Shown one piece after another: positions 11,149 to 21,404 of a DNA stretch of 64,000 nt (position 1 is its first letter; each line of letters starts with the position of its first letter). Location of the stretch: contig NC_090023.1 of NCBI RefSeq assembly GCF_037176765.1, forward strand, positions 23,261,366-23,325,365. The letters run 5' to 3'. The position numbers and the translations under genes were made by a program. The stretch comes from Anolis sagrei (taxonomy: Eukaryota > Chordata > Lepidosauria > Squamata > Anolidae). The notes beneath the pieces are model-generated. The model did not search any database and was not told the DNA's origin. It saw only the letters and a program-made list of their open reading frames with translations.

Positions 11149-13325
11149 TTCTTAGTCTCAAAAGGTTAGGCAATGATGGAGACAGTAGGGTCCATTTTTC
11201 ACTAGTGGTTCTGAATCAATGGGAAGTGATGTCATATCACTTATACACATGTTAACTGATTTTTGACCAACATTTGGTTGGGTTTAGTTCAAACATTTGT
11301 GGATTTTCTGTGTAATCTAGAAGCTAGTTTTTAAAGGATATTTTTCTGTCATGGGGGAAAGAAATCCCTATTTATAAATGGTAGATCTGGGGTTCATGGG
11401 GGGGGGGGCTTCAGGATTTGCATAATGTGGCTTTCCCACATGTGGCTTTACACATCCCAATTATATTGAGTTTTAGCAACCTTGAGGATACCATGGACCA
11501 ATATCAGGAGGAGCACATTTCAATGTGAAATAGGATAAATACCAAATTGCCACTTTGTTAAGTCAATTATAATAATAATCTGCTTTTAAATCCTCTTCCC
11601 AATATTTTATGGCATATAGAGTTCATTGAGATCTGTGCAAACTTGGGCAGACTGGGAGAAATTTCAGGTCAGACTGGTCATCCATTTAAGTACTAAGCTA
11701 ACTATGATTCTTGAAAAAATAATACCCTAAATTCTGCTGTTAGTCCTAATTACCAATAGTCATTGTACCCACTGGATTTACTTATGAGTTGGTTCATCAG
11801 CCAACAATTAATTGAATGGATAAAACTGGCCAAAAAAGAGTCCAGTAAATGTGTTTTCTGCACAGTGATAATTTTCTTGAATTTTCTTGTCCATATATCC
11901 ATACAGAAATATCTTACGAGTTATTTGGTACCTAGTTTTTGTTTTTGTTGTGTCAGAAGCAACTTGCGAAACTGTAAGTCACTTCTGGTGTGAGAGAATT
12001 GGCTGTCTGCAAGGACATTGCCCAGGGGATGCCCGGATGTTTTTGATGTTTTACCATCCTTGTGGAAGGCTTCTCTCATGTCCCCACATGAGGAGCTGGA
12101 GCTGATAGAGGGAGCTCATCTGCACTCTCCCTGGATTCGAACCTGCGACCTGTCAGTCTTCAGTCCTGCCGGCACAGGGGTTTAACCCACTGTGCCACTG
12201 GGGGCTCCTTTTTGCTACCTAGACTTGACCTGTTTATGAAATGCTCAGACACCTAATGAGTCAGATCCTTTCTCACACTGTTATGTTTCCTTAGTATTTT
12301 CAGGTCTTAAAAATGGAAACAATCATATTAATTGTAGATACCCTCCCACCATTAATTTATCAAAAGTGAAAGTTCTCCCCAATGAGATTACCATATAATG
12401 ACTGTATTCCTTTTTTATCATCTTCTGGAAGTCGATAGTTTTTTTTGTCTATATACTGATAGGTAGGATACATCAAAGCACCACGGACGTTTGAGTGATC
12501 CATGCCCAAGGAATGACCAACCTCATGTGCAACAACAGTGAAAAAATTGGTTCCTGAAACATAAAAAGTAAAGCTGACAAATCATGACTACATGTTAAAC
12601 ATTTTGTAAGCATTGCAAATTTCAGAAATATCGGTAATTAAGAGGAGAGATGGATGATACATTACATGGAATATTTTGATAAATATAATGTACAAGTACT
12701 TACAACCTTATCTACTACCATCCTAGGACATACAGAACCTTGTATACTGTTGCTGTAGTAGCATTTAGACAATATAGTGCATGTGTTTGAGCATGTTATG
12801 CAAACAGGAAGCTAGATGTTGGTTCATAGGATGTACCCCCACTCCCGTCCCCAAGATCTACAGTTGGTTTTTATTGGTATACTGTATGTAGAATATTTCC
12901 TTTTTTGTACTGCTATTTAATTGTCTCCGATTTCATAGCAATTATTTTGATAACTTCTCTGTAATGTAGTGGTTTGGATGTTGGACTAGGATTCTGAAGG
13001 CCAGGGTTCAGTACCTCCTTAGCTATGGAAACCCATAGGCTCACCTTGGGCAAGTCACATACTTTCAGCCTCAGATGGCAATAATGGAAAACTTCCTCTG
13101 AAAAAATACTGCTATGAAAAATCCCTAATAGGTGTAACCTAGGTTTGCCATAAGCTGGAAATGACTTGAAGGCGAAAAACAAAGGGACAAGCCTGAAAAT
13201 AAAAAAATAAAAACATAGCACTCTTCAATAAAATTGCCTGCTGAGTGGTGGTTGTAGCCCGCAACACAGACACAAGACTATCCTGGTAAAGAATGTGCCT
13301 TTTAATGTATGGTATGACCCTCCCT

Positions 13326-13363
<38 letters not shown>

Positions 13364-13576
13364 TTGCAGTCTCAAAAAGGAGCCCTGACGGTGCAGTGAT
13401 TTAAACCCTTGTGCTGGCAGGACTTGTTGGCCGACAGGTTGGCAGTTCGAATCCAGGGAGTGGGGTAAGCTCTCATCTGTTGAGCTCTAGCTTCTCATGC
13501 GGGGACATGAGAGAAGCCTCCCACAGGATGGAAAAACATCAATCATCTGGGCTTCCCCTGGGCAACACCACTTCTG

Positions 13577-13614
<38 letters not shown>

Positions 13615-16600
13615 TTGGTCCTCTAGAAGTTTTGAACTTCAGCTTCCAGAAATTCCAGCCAATATAGCAAGAGATGTCATTCTTTGAGATCTTCTGGGGA
13701 GGCCCTGCCCTCGAACCCGCCTGCTTCTCAAGCATGGCTGGCGGGGACGAGAGATAGGGCCTTCTCGGTGGTGGCTCCTCGGCTGTGGAACGCCCTTCCT
13801 ACGGACATTAGACTAGCACCATCTCTAATGGTATTCTGCAGGAAAGTGAAGACCTGGCTGTTTGAGCAGGCGTTCGAATAATTAGTGCAATGATTGGTTA
13901 ATGAACATTGGAACGGAATAATGGATGACGAATCTGGATCATGTTTTTGATGATGAGACGATAGTGAATAGTGAATGGTTATTGTAGTAATTGTTTATTA
14001 ATTATGTAATATGTTAGGTTGTTAACTGTTTTTACACTGTAGCATTGAATTTTTGCTGTTCTTATTTGTTGTGAACCGCTGTGAGTCGCCTTCAGGCTGA
14101 GAACAGCGGTATATAAGTAAAGTAAGTAAATAAATTAATTAATACATTACATTTTTCCCCAAAGAGGCAGCAATGAGTAATTTCAGCAATCCACTCCCTG
14201 CTGAGAGAAAGTATTGGAAAACCACAGTTTTGAGTATTTTTTGTAATATTTTAAATATTATTTCTATCTCCAAAACAATGAATGGACAGAGATTCTGGAA
14301 GGTCATATTATAAAACATCTAGAAGAACAAAGATTGAGAACCAATGGCAAACAATAACTGATATAGAAAAGGAGTCCCATGTGTTTGCCTGCCAAGTGGG
14401 AGAAATAATTGATTGCAGTTTGCACTCCCATGTTCGGTAATAATGTAAGAAATACTTTAAATTAGGGAGCAGAGGGACTCACCACCTGTATTTTAATGGA
14501 ATTACATTACCTCTGTTACTTGATGACCATTTCTCATCATTATCAAAGTGGGCATCTCCTCCTAGGCCTTCTCCAGGAGCAAAAGCGTGACCTAGAGTTC
14601 CATATTCCCCATCAAAAGGGAAGGAGTCGCCATGTTCTGAATAGGATGAAAAAATGCTAGTATTACCACCAATGCAAGGAATTCCCATTCTCATCTACCA
14701 ATACCTTGAAGCCTCTTCATATTCTGTGTTAGAGCTTGTTAGATTACAGCTTATGCTAAAACTAAAGGCAACAGTTTCCTGAATTTTGGACTTTCCTTTG
14801 GAATATCTTTATGAGGACTGACAACCTGAGAGCCTACAGTTTAAAATTTACTACCACACTACTGAGAACAATGCAATCAGGAGCCCCACTGAGCCCAAAG
14901 GGACTCACCACCTGTATTATCTTTCTTTCTTCTCTTTCTTTCTCATTTATAAAATCAAGTGCTAGTAACCTTCACCTCAAAATCATTACTCTTGGAAAAA
15001 ATCTATATGCCCCCAACTAATGTTGAGATTTCAGCTAAATTCAGAGGAAATAGGAGTATCCCATGGAAATGGCAGAGATTCAGGCCTCTTCCACACTGCC
15101 CCTATATCCCAGGATCTGATCCCAGGTTATCTGCTTATCCTACATTACCTGGCTATGTAGGCTCATATAATCCAGTTTAAAGCAGATAATCTGGGATCAG
15201 AGTCTGGTATATAGGGTAGCGTAGATCCCGCCTCTGGGCTCTTGAATCTGGATTTAAGAAATTTGGTTTGCTTTGGAGTGTCCACAGGCACCCATAGAAC
15301 CTGTTCAAAACTGTCATTGATTCTGGTTCAAACTGAATCCAGAATTTTTAAAAAGCTTCTCCAGCAAAAAATGCTGGTTGAAAACAGCTGATTAGCATCT
15401 GAGTTAAAGCAGAGAAAGCCAAGCCATTCAAATCTAGAGCCCTTAAACACAGCCATATAACCCAGAATATCATGACAGAATAATCCACAATATCTACCTT
15501 GAATTGGATTATCTGAGTCCACACTGCCATATATCCCAGTTCAGAGCAGATAATGTGTGGAAGTGGACATGTAGCCGGGGGGGGGGGGGCGCTTGGGGGG
15601 CTTCAGCTTCATGGTGGTCTGCGAAAAGGCCTTACTGGTACATTATTTAAACTGTTATGTTTATTCATATCATGATCTGATCACCATGCGCAATATATCC
15701 CATATGCATGGGGGTATTGGGGCAATGATACAAAAGGTTTGCTAGGGTAGACCCTCCCCCACCCAGACTCAGCCCCCCCCCCCTTAAATCAAAATCCTGG
15801 CTATGGGCCTGTGTGGAAGGGGCCCTAGTGTTCCCATGGGAACTTTGTCCTTTCCTTACAGGATGGAAGGTATTTATTTACCCTTATGCTACATACTTAA
15901 CTGGACTTCCACCTGCGACTCCTGGAGTTTAAACCTGTCCTGATAAGTGCTTTGCACTTGCAGCATTGTACTATTCATACAGTGATTGATTTCAGCACAT
16001 TTTATAGTGTGATCCAGAATTTCTGGTGAGTTTTTTTAAACATGTGGTTTCTGGCAGGATACTGCTCAGGGATGTAGCCAGGGGGTGGGTTTGAGGGGCT
16101 TCAGCCCCCCCACCCCGAAATTCTCATGGTGGTTCACAAAAAGGCCTTACTGGTGCATTATTTAAACTGTTATGTTTATTCATATCATGATCTGATCACC
16201 ATACTCAATATATCCCGTATGCATGGGGGTATTGGGGTAATGATAGAAAAGGTTTGCTAGGATAGACCCTCTTTCACTCAGACTCAGACCCCCCCCCCCG
16301 AAACTCAGCCCCCCCGAAACCCCCTCTGAAAAAAATTCAGCCCCCCCCCCTTGAAATGAAATCCTGGCTACGGGCCTGATACTGCTTGAAGGTTGCACTG
16401 GAGATGAACATTTTGTAGCTATCCTAACTTTGAGCCAGCTTCCAACTGAATGATAGTGCCTATGTGGATGAGGTCTTAGTCTCTGCACATTAAAACATTT
16501 GAAACTGGTACTTTCAAATCATGGACTTTGACTCCACTACACCACTACAAAATATACAAATTGGATTTTTTTAAAAAAAAAACGTTTTTACATAGAGCTT

Positions 16601-19173
16601 TACAAATTTGATTTAGTAAAGATGTCATAAACCTCTTGTGAGATTCCTCCAAATCAAATTTTACACATTTTCCAAGTGATTTGTATCATTACTACCCAAC
16701 TGATTATTTTTGAATAGGAATACATCCAATATAGTTTCTCTATAAAATAGTTGAGTCCTAAGTATGACAAATAAGTAGAACATAAAAAAGTAACTTTCAG
16801 AACACCTGGAATTCCCTAGCTAGCACAACTTATGACTGAGGAGTCTGGGAGCGGTGTTCCAGAATGTAGCTTTTCCAAATCCTGCAATTAATAATATAAA
16901 CAAAGCAGCATTACCATCACTTGCAAAATACATTTCGATATCAGCCGGTCCTGTTGTTCTTCTGAACTTGAGAGGGATCACATCACTCCAAAGCTTGATA
17001 GCCTTTGCGATGTCTGATAACACTTGTTTTCTTGACATGTCAGAAGTAGTGTTAATCACCCTTTGAAGAAAGGCAATAAATATTATATTAGTAATTAGGA
17101 AATAGTTGCTTCTTTCATCCCATTTCAAAAAGATCAAACATAGCTTACCTGTAAGTCAAGGAATTCTTTTTCCATTTTGGTTTTCCTTCGAAAGTGCTAT
17201 ATTCAGAGACATCAGGCATTCCACATCTGGGCAGTTTCATTATTTCCACAGTTTCGGGATCAAGTTTTCCTGATATTTTGATCTGGAAAAATTTCTGCAT
17301 TTCTTTGAGAAGTATCACTGGGTCATGTATGACTGGTTTTTTCCATTTTGGTCCATAGTAACGTTCAAGGTAATTCTGGTAGGGCAAAGACAGAGGGGAG
17401 CTAGTTAAGGCTGTGTTTGTAATAATAAAGATGGAGCATAAAGATTTGAAAAAACAAACAGTATCTGAACAAATTTTACCTATATTTTTTAGAACAGTTG
17501 ATATTCTGAGCTACCTCAATTGGTCATACTGACAAGACTCTGGAAGCTGTAGTCCAAAAATATAGTAACGCATACATGTGAGCAAGTAGAATTAGTCTAT
17601 GAAAGCTTACATGACCAACTTCATTCTCTCAATTAGACTTTAAGGTGCTACAAGATCCCTTTACATTTTTATATTTCAGATTACAACAAGTATGTCTCTG
17701 AAGTCCAAAAACAGTAATGTTCCCAAGCTCTGATTTTCTACTCTCTTTTAATGGAGATCAGCATTATTGGAACCATGGCTGAAGCAATAGGGGAATGAAA
17801 GACAATTCGAGGTGTACCTGTTGTAAACAATTCTCATGCTGAACATGAGGAAGAACTTCCTGACTGTGAGAGCCGTTCAGCAGTGGAACTCTCTGGAGTG
17901 TGGTGGAGGCTCCTTCTTTGGAAGCTTTGAAACAGAGGCTGGATGGCCATCTGTCAGGGGTGATTTGAATGCAATATTCCTGCTTCTTGGCAGGGGGTTG
18001 GACTGGATGGCCCATGAATCATAGAATCATAGAATCAAAGCGTTGGAAGAGACCTCATGGGCCATCCCGTCCAACCCCCTGCCAAGAAGCAGGAATATTG
18101 CATTCAAATCACCCCTGACAGATGGCCGTCCAGCCTCTGCTTAAAAGCTTCCAAAGAAGGAGCCTTCACCACACCCCGGGGCAGAGAGTTCCACTGCTGA
18201 ACGGCTCTCACAGTCAGGAAGTTCTTCCTCATGTTCAGATGGAATCTCCTCTCTTGTAGTTTGAAGCCATTGTTCCGTGTCCTATTCTCCAGGGAAGCAG
18301 AAAACAAGCTTGCTCCTTCCTCCCTGTGGCTTCCTCTCACATATTTATACATGGCTATCATATCTCCTCTCAGCCTTCTCTTCTTCAGGCTAAACATGCC
18401 CAGCTCCTTAAGCCGCTCCTCATAGGGCTTGTTCTCCAGACCCTTGATCATTTTAGTCACCCTCCTCTGGACACATTCCAGCTTGTCAATATCTCTCTTG
18501 AATTGTGGTGCCCAGAATTGGACACAATATTCCAGGTGTGGTCTAACCAAAGTGGAATAGAGAGGTAGCATGACTTCCCTAGATCTAGACACTATGCCAC
18601 TATTGATGCAGGCCAAAATCCCATTCGCATTTTTTGCCGCCACATCACATTGTTGGCTCATGTTTAACTTGTTGTCCACGAGGACTCCAAGATCTTTTTC
18701 AAGAGACCATGTTCCAACTCTATGATTCTATGATTCTATGATTCATGCTGATGTTCATTTACAAAATTATCTATATTCTCATTAATTTCTTCTGAAGATT
18801 TTCATCCAGTTTTATGGGTTGATCCACACTTTGGCATGCACTGAGTATTTGAAATGTAGTTTAAGTGGCTTGTAATTAGCTTGCCACCTTGTTTTCGTTG
18901 GATCTACTTGTTGTCTTCAGCTGGAGCTACATGGAGAGAAGCTACAGATGTTACAAATATCATTTAATGTATCTCAACAGCAAATTCTTTTCTCAAAATA
19001 GCAGCACAAAAGCACAACACTACAGATTCAGTTCTATGCAACAGCTGATAAAGCTTACATACCTTTACGATATTGGGATCCAAGAGATTTGTCAATAGAG
19101 ATTTCTGAGCTACTGGAGGGGCAAAACCACAAGGAAGCAGCATGAGAAAACCTAACAGTATAATGTGCCTCAT
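9415..19173 (-). CDS. MMP7: Matrilysin-type matrix metalloproteinase, copy A
   Basis: Predicted secreted zinc endopeptidase of the matrix metalloproteinase family, acting on extracellular matrix and pericellular proteins. Coding exons (minus strand): 19173-19063, 17375-17149, 17060-16915, 14636-14511, 12553-12392, 9428-9415; total 786 nt, 261 aa, phases closed. Residues 1-18 are a signal peptide, the propeptide follows with the cysteine switch PRCGMPDV (Cys88), then the catalytic domain with HAFAPG, GGDAHFD and [11 protein letters not shown] (213-223) and Met-turn ALMYPTY. The protein stops at LYGKRT, so there is no hemopexin domain; this architecture and length are those of MMP7 (human 267 aa). 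All catalytic residues are present and no break was seen. It is tandem with copy B. The closest alternative is another short MMP, for example MMP26-like, but MMP26 is known from mammals. Confidence 0.9.
9781..10235 (+). mobile_element. L2-clade LINE 3' end in intron 5 of gene A
   Basis: It encodes the RT C-terminus ([19 protein letters not shown] to [11 protein letters not shown]), then a 3' UTR with GTAAACCGCCTCGAGACTCC and an (AATA)n tail. It lies antisense to the host gene. Confidence 0.85.
10494..10604. mobile_element. Palindromic hAT MITE (family B)
   Basis: Ends CAGTGGTTCTCTACCTG and GTTAAGAACCACTG, flanked by the exact 8-bp duplication CCCTATAC (10486-10493, 10605-10612). Confidence 0.9.
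11040..11148 (+). mobile_element. L2-like 3' end with (ATT)n tail
   Basis: A short LINE 3' terminus (GGCACTTGGAGTGCTCC, ATACAAATAAAGATT) runs into about fourteen ATT triplets at 11108-11148. Confidence 0.6.
11940..12212 (-). mobile_element. tRNA-derived SINE (family 2) in intron 5 of gene A
   Basis: On the minus strand the tRNA-like head begins near 12212 (GGAGCCCCCAGTGGCACAGT). A B-box-like GGTTCGAATCC follows, and the body ends near 11940. Homologous copies lie at 26766-27012 (minus) and 13378-13580 (plus). Confidence 0.75.
12392..12553 (-). CDS. MMP7: MMP7-like A, coding exon 5 (zinc site)
   Basis: 162 nt, acceptor ATGTTTCAG, donor G|GTAATC, phase 1 at both ends. It encodes the zinc-binding [11 protein letters not shown] and the Met-turn ALMYPTY, then [15 protein letters not shown]. 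Confidence 0.95.
12955..13185 (+). mobile_element. Sauria-like tRNA SINE (family 3)
   Basis: The tRNA-like head TAGTGGTTTGGATGTTGGAC, the motif TTGGGCAAGTCACAT, and the end CCATAAGCTGGAAATGACTT with AAGGCG are all present. The same order is found at 20546, 22890, 38730, 49958 and 62540. Confidence 0.8.
13324..13362. repeat. (CA)n microsatellite
   Basis: An uninterrupted CA dinucleotide tract of about 18 units. Confidence 0.95.
13378..13612 (+). mobile_element. tRNA-derived SINE (family 2) fused to a (CA)n tail
   Basis: Plus-strand copy starting GGAGCCCTGACGGTGCAGTG with a GGCAGTTCGAATCC box. It runs to CACTTCTGACACA and then directly into about 14 CA units (13584-13612), which suggests the microsatellite grew from the SINE tail. 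Confidence 0.75.
13683..14150 (+). mobile_element. L2-clade LINE 3' end in intron 4 of gene A
   Basis: It encodes the RT C-terminus ([20 protein letters not shown] to TWLFEQAFE, stop). The 3' UTR ends GTGAACCGCTGTGAGTCGCC with an (AAT/AAAT)n tail. It is very similar to the 42734-44213 copy, so young in type. Confidence 0.88.
14511..14636 (-). CDS. MMP7: MMP7-like A, coding exon 4
   Basis: 126 nt, acceptor CCTATTCAG, donor G|GTAATG. It encodes [20 protein letters not shown] and [12 protein letters not shown], which carry the structural zinc and calcium ligands of the MMP fold. The length equals that of exon 4 of copy B. Confidence 0.95.
15079..15235. mobile_element. Palindromic MITE (family D)
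   Basis: Inverted halves around CTATATCCCAGGATCTGATC and GATAATCTGGGATCAGAG. The related full copy at 20668-20812 shows the same TIRs. Other copies lie at about 29395-29560 and 38050-38200. Confidence 0.65.
15564..15811. mobile_element. G/C-tract hAT MITE (family A) in intron 3 of gene A
   Basis: Ends TGGACATGTAGCC and GGCTATGGGCCTG, with exact 8-bp duplication TGTGGAAG (15556-15563, 15812-15819). Confidence 0.9.
16067..16378. mobile_element. G/C-tract hAT MITE (family A) in intron 3 of gene A
   Basis: Ends CAGGGATGTAGCC and GGCTACGGGCCTG, with exact 8-bp duplication ATACTGCT (16059-16066, 16379-16386). The interior carries long C runs. Confidence 0.92.
16915..17060 (-). CDS. MMP7: MMP7-like A, coding exon 3
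   Basis: 146 nt, acceptor CTTCAAAG, donor G|GTAATG. It encodes the start of the catalytic domain ([44 protein letters not shown]). The intron to exon 2 is only 88 bp. Confidence 0.93.
17149..17375 (-). CDS. MMP7: MMP7-like A, coding exon 2 (propeptide, cysteine switch)
   Basis: 227 nt, acceptor CCCTACCAG, donor CAG|GTAAGC. It encodes NYLERYY, the helix region [18 protein letters not shown] and the switch PRCGMPDV. It is nine nucleotides longer than its counterpart in copy B. Confidence 0.95.
17826..18016 (+). mobile_element. CR1 LINE 3' end
   Basis: It encodes [17 protein letters not shown] and the final C-terminal stretch with a small internal deletion, then the 3' UTR ending in GGCCCATGAATCATAG. 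It abuts the minus-strand CR1 at 18017 tail to tail. Confidence 0.85.
18017..18745 (-). mobile_element. CR1 LINE 3' end, long frame retained
   Basis: A 191-codon uninterrupted minus-strand frame (18679-18104) encodes the RT C-terminal part: [56 protein letters not shown]. The 3' UTR ends in ATTCTATG-type repeats. More ATTCTATG units also flank its 5' end at about 18718-18745. It lies in intron 1 of gene A and is sense to it. Confidence 0.92.
19063..19173 (-). CDS. MMP7: MMP7-like A, coding exon 1 (signal peptide)
   Basis: ATG at 19173, donor AAAG|GTATGT, 111 nt. It encodes [18 protein letters not shown], a clean signal peptide, then the start of the propeptide to NIVK. This ATG is chosen because it lies 75 bp below the TATA box and starts the hydrophobic leader. 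Confidence 0.93.
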
Positions 19174-19247
19174 GGTGGGAGTTGTCAGTCTCTGTTGAAC
19201 ACTGTTCGTCTTTGACTATCAATGTATCCCAGCCACAGAGGCCAGAG

Positions 19248-19255
19248 TTTATATA
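19248..19255 (-). promoter_or_regulatory. TATA box of MMP7-like gene A
   Basis: TATATAAA on the minus strand, 75 bp upstream of the ATG, which implies a short 5' UTR. Confidence 0.75.
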
Positions 19256-19287
19256 AGTCTGACCAGTGACATCTTGTAAAATGCAGA

Positions 19288-19294
19288 TGACTCA
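19288..19294 (-). promoter_or_regulatory. AP-1 site of MMP7-like gene A
   Basis: TGAGTCA on the minus strand, 40 bp above the TATA box start. The same spacing is found in gene B. A proximal AP-1 site near -70 is the classic inducible element of MMP promoters (family knowledge). Confidence 0.75.
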
Positions 19295-19367
19295 ATTTAT
19301 GGCATTTACCTGTTTCTTTGTTCATGTTTCTATTTTTTTCAAGTGTCATGATCTCAAAATGATTGGG

Positions 19368-19373
19368 AGGAAG
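19368..19373. promoter_or_regulatory. Candidate ETS/PEA3 core upstream of gene A
   Basis: AGGAAG about 75 bp beyond the AP-1 site. ETS sites accompany AP-1 in known MMP7 promoters. On its own this 6-mer is weak evidence. Confidence 0.3.
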
Positions 19374-19677
19374 CATTAAATGATATCTCTCCTCTTTGTC
19401 CTCCTTGTTGACATTTCCATTGATGTCATGCCTGAGCAGAAGGTATTTTGTTTCCCCCCCATTCTCAATCCTTCTTTCATCTGCCAAAGCCACAGGATAC
19501 AGGGAAGTTGGCTCCTTTCAACTCAACCAACACATCTCTTGTTTGACCCCACCTTGTTCACTTGTCCAATCCTTTGTTTCCCACTGAGATTCCTTGTAAT
19601 GTATTTCTTCTGTCAAAAAACTTGACCAGGTAGAGAAGTTCAAAACCGAGGACTCATTCACAATTTAGCTTTATAGT

Positions 19678-19821
19678 TACTGTATATACTTGAGTATAAG
19701 CCTAGTTTTTCAACCCCCTTTTTAGGCTGAAAAAGCTCCCCTCATCTTACACACAAATCAAAGTTATTTATTATTTTACTCTGTTATTACTATTATTTTT
19801 ATTACATTTCTTATTTTACTC

Positions 19822-19861
<40 letters not shown>

Positions 19862-20322
19862 ATTTACATTCTTTTACTCTATTATTATTTTTATTTTATT
19901 ATTCCATTTATTATTTTCTCTATTTATTATTGTTATTATTGCATTTATTATTTTACTCTATTATTGTTGTTACATTTATTATTTTACACTATTTTTATTA
20001 TTACATTTATTGTTTTACTTTATTATTATTGGAAAGATATGCAAGAATATTTACATTGAAGAAGGTTATAATAATGATTTAGTCAGAGTGGATAGTCTTA
20101 TCTTAAATTACAGTTTTATGTAAATATTCAAAAACATGTAACCTACTAATGCCACAATTAATGTAATTTTATTGGAATCTAAAGGTAATTTTATTGGTAT
20201 TTAGCTGCTGCATATCTCACCCTCAGCTTATACTTGAGTCAATACATTTTCCAGATTTTTGTGGCAAAATTAGGTGCCTTGGCTTATATTCGAGTTGGCT
20301 TGTACTTGAGTACATATGGTTC
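19678..20322. mobile_element. TIR DNA element with ATT-rich centre
   Basis: The left end (TGTATATACTTGAGTATAAGCC) is mirrored by the right end (GGCTTGTACTTGAGTACATA). The centre (about 19760-20030) is a degenerate ATT/TTA simple repeat. It is probably a mariner/Tigger-type nonautonomous element. Confidence 0.55.
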
Positions 20323-20545
20323 ATTTGTGAAGTAGTGACTTCAAAAAAACCAATTATGAGGGAAAATGTAACCCACTTGTTAATTGATCCATTTATCCAA
20401 GACAGCATTGCTAGCATATTTTCCAAAATTTCACAGATAAAAACTGGGATACATGTGGTCAAGTAACATCGGAATGTGGATAAGATGACAGAGTTATTAA
20501 TGAGGAAGAACATGCAAGCTAAGAAAGGCTACGGAATCTTGCTTT

Positions 20546-20870
20546 TGAGTGATCTTACGTGGTGTAGTCATCTGAGTGTTGGACTGTGATTTTGAAGAAT
20601 AGAGTTCAAATCCCTGCTTGGCCATGGGAACCTACTTGAGCCATACTTTCTCAGTCTCAGCATCTTCCAGACAGGCCCTATATCTCAGGATCTGATCCCA
20701 GGTTTTCTGCTTTAAACTGGATTATATGAGTCTGCACTGCCAGATAATCTGGGATAAACAGAAAACCTGGGATCAGATCCTGGGATATAGGGCCTCTCTG
20801 GAAGGGCCCTCAGAAAACCCCATGATGGGGATCACCTTAGGACCACCATAAGCTAAAAACGCCTTGAAGG
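20546..20870 (+). mobile_element. Sauria-like tRNA SINE (family 3), split
   Basis: The head (TGGTGTAGTCATCTGAGTGT, TTGGCCATGGGAACC) and the end (CCACCATAAGCTAAAAACGCC) are separated by a family D MITE at 20668-20812. Confidence 0.7.
20668..20812. mobile_element. Palindromic MITE (family D) inside a SINE
   Basis: Near-perfect inverted halves: CCCTATATCTCAGGATCTGA on the left and TCAGATCCTGGGATATAGGG on the right, meeting near 20740. Confidence 0.8.
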
Positions 20871-20879
20871 CATACTTAC

Positions 20880-21400
20880 TTACTTACTTAGGCGATCCCT
20901 CATAGTCTGAGGATGATGGTCCTCCAAGTGTAGTGTCCTGGCGGTGGGTCCGTAGGTGACTGTGGAGCCCTATTCTTGATTTGCATCGTCTCCCACAGTG
21001 AGGGCATCGGTTTCCAGGTGGAAGGCAGACCCAGTCGGGGTTGGCTTGACACACTTTCCTCTTGGCACATTTCTCTCTTTCACCCTCAATTCATGCCTCT
21101 TCAAATTCTACGGCACAGCTGGTCACAGCTGACCTCCAACTGGAGCGGTCAAGGGCCAGGGCTTCCCAGTTCTCAGTGTCTATGCCAGAGTTTTTAAGGT
21201 TGATTTTAGCCTATCTTTAAATCTCTTTTCCTGCCCACCAACATTCCGTTTTCCATTCTTGAGTTCAGAATAGAGCAACTGCTTTGGGAGACGGTGGTCG
21301 GGCATCCAGACAATGTGGCCGGTCCAGTGGAGTTGATGGCGGAGGACCATTGCATCAATGCTGGTTTTCTTTGCTTCTTCCAACACGCTGACATTTGTCT
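20880..21400 (-). mobile_element. LINE 3' end with a C-terminal zinc finger
   Basis: The minus strand encodes a non-LTR retrotransposon C-terminus: LHWTGHIVWMPDHRLPKQLL, GQEKRFKDRLK, and further on CPHCGRRCKSRIGLHSHLRT with HR, a C2H2-type finger. The 5' part is missing. Frames are broken (near 21190). The clade could not be assigned; it is neither the CR1, L2 nor BovB type seen elsewhere here. Confidence 0.75.
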
Positions 21401-21404
21401 GCTT

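Noticed and set aside
19678-20322. CRISPR-like or satellite array suggested by periodic ATT runs
   Set aside because: The runs are simple repeats inside a TIR element. There are no spacers and the organism is a vertebrate.
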